A DNA stretch of 12,694 bases from an uncultured Collinsella sp. (lineage in GTDB: Bacteria > Actinomycetota > Coriobacteriia > Coriobacteriales > Coriobacteriaceae). Position 1 is the first letter of the stretch. The number at the start of each line of letters is the position of its first letter. The translations under genes and the position numbers were made by a program. A model generated the notes under the pieces. The model had not been told where the DNA came from. It saw only the letters and a list, made by a program, of their open reading frames with translations, and made no database searches. This document shows positions 12,583-12,694 of the stretch, piece after piece. The stretch covers positions 1-12,694 of the forward strand of contig URTD01000039.1 in assembly GCA_900550735.1 (NCBI GenBank), read 5' to 3'.

Positions 12583-12694
12583 ATGGATCACAGTAAGGTA
12601 CCAGCCGTTCTATCCATCGCAGGATCCGATTCCAGCGGTGGCGCCGGCATTCAGGCAGACATCAAAACCATGATCACAAACGGAGTTTACGCCA
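12583..12694 (+). CDS. thiD: Hydroxymethylpyrimidine (phosphate) kinase ThiD, N-terminal part
   Basis: Only the first 37 codons are present; the gene runs off the right edge. ThiD phosphorylates hydroxymethylpyrimidine and its phosphate to the diphosphate that is joined to the thiazole, using the product of ThiC. The visible N-terminus has the ribokinase-fold signature of this family, VLSIAGSDSSGGAGIQADIK, and continues TMITNGVYA. The ATG at 12583 has AAGGGAG five bases upstream. It follows thiC after 178 bases on the same strand. Whether the protein is fused to ThiE or another domain cannot be seen. Confidence 0.92.
   Translation, partial: MDHSKVPAVLSIAGSDSSGGAGIQADIKTMITNGVYA

Overview
The window looks like two actinobacterial chromosome segments, both of the kind found in gut bacteria, joined somewhere between about 3460 and 4010. 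Positions 1 to about 3460 carry thiS, argH and argG, all on the minus strand, and their products read like Bifidobacterium proteins; I recognise the ArgH C-terminus in particular. Positions from about 4010 to the end read like a Coriobacteriia genome, most likely Collinsella: a HAD phosphatase, polA, an M18 aminopeptidase, yaaA, a small membrane-anchored orphan, thiC and the start of thiD. These taxon calls come from memory of the protein families, not from a search. No transposase, integrase, tRNA or attachment site is visible at the join. A chimeric contig is therefore at least as likely as horizontal transfer.

Left segment, read on the minus strand: argG (2222-3457) and argH (623-2104) carry out the last two steps of arginine synthesis. 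The gap between them holds a long hairpin, and a clean intrinsic terminator (591-613) follows argH. Next come a candidate promoter, a complete TPP riboswitch aptamer (461-547), an intrinsic terminator (293-336) and thiS (80-274). Eleven bases after thiS the next gene of the operon starts and runs off the left edge. This is a classic attenuated thiazole-branch thiamine operon.

Right segment: a HAD-superfamily phosphatase (4012-4839, +) converges on polA (5109-7859, -). The 269-bp gap between them holds a 126-bp element bounded by perfect 32-bp inverted repeats, then a terminator hairpin. polA diverges from an M18 aminopeptidase (8026-9423, +). A second large palindrome lies between that gene and yaaA (9527-10336, +). 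A convergent 173-residue membrane-anchored protein of unknown function (10377-10898, -) lies back to back with thiC (11070-12404, +). thiC has its own TPP riboswitch (10971-11065), and the thiC ribosome binding site lies inside that aptamer. thiD begins at 12583 and runs off the right edge.

The thiamine genes in the two halves are complementary: ThiS serves the thiazole branch, and ThiC and ThiD serve the pyrimidine branch. Each half has a TPP riboswitch of a different output type, one a transcription terminator and the other Shine-Dalgarno masking. No new defence, mobile or biosynthetic system is visible. The items most worth a second look are the species junction, the two palindromic intergenic elements and the two riboswitches.
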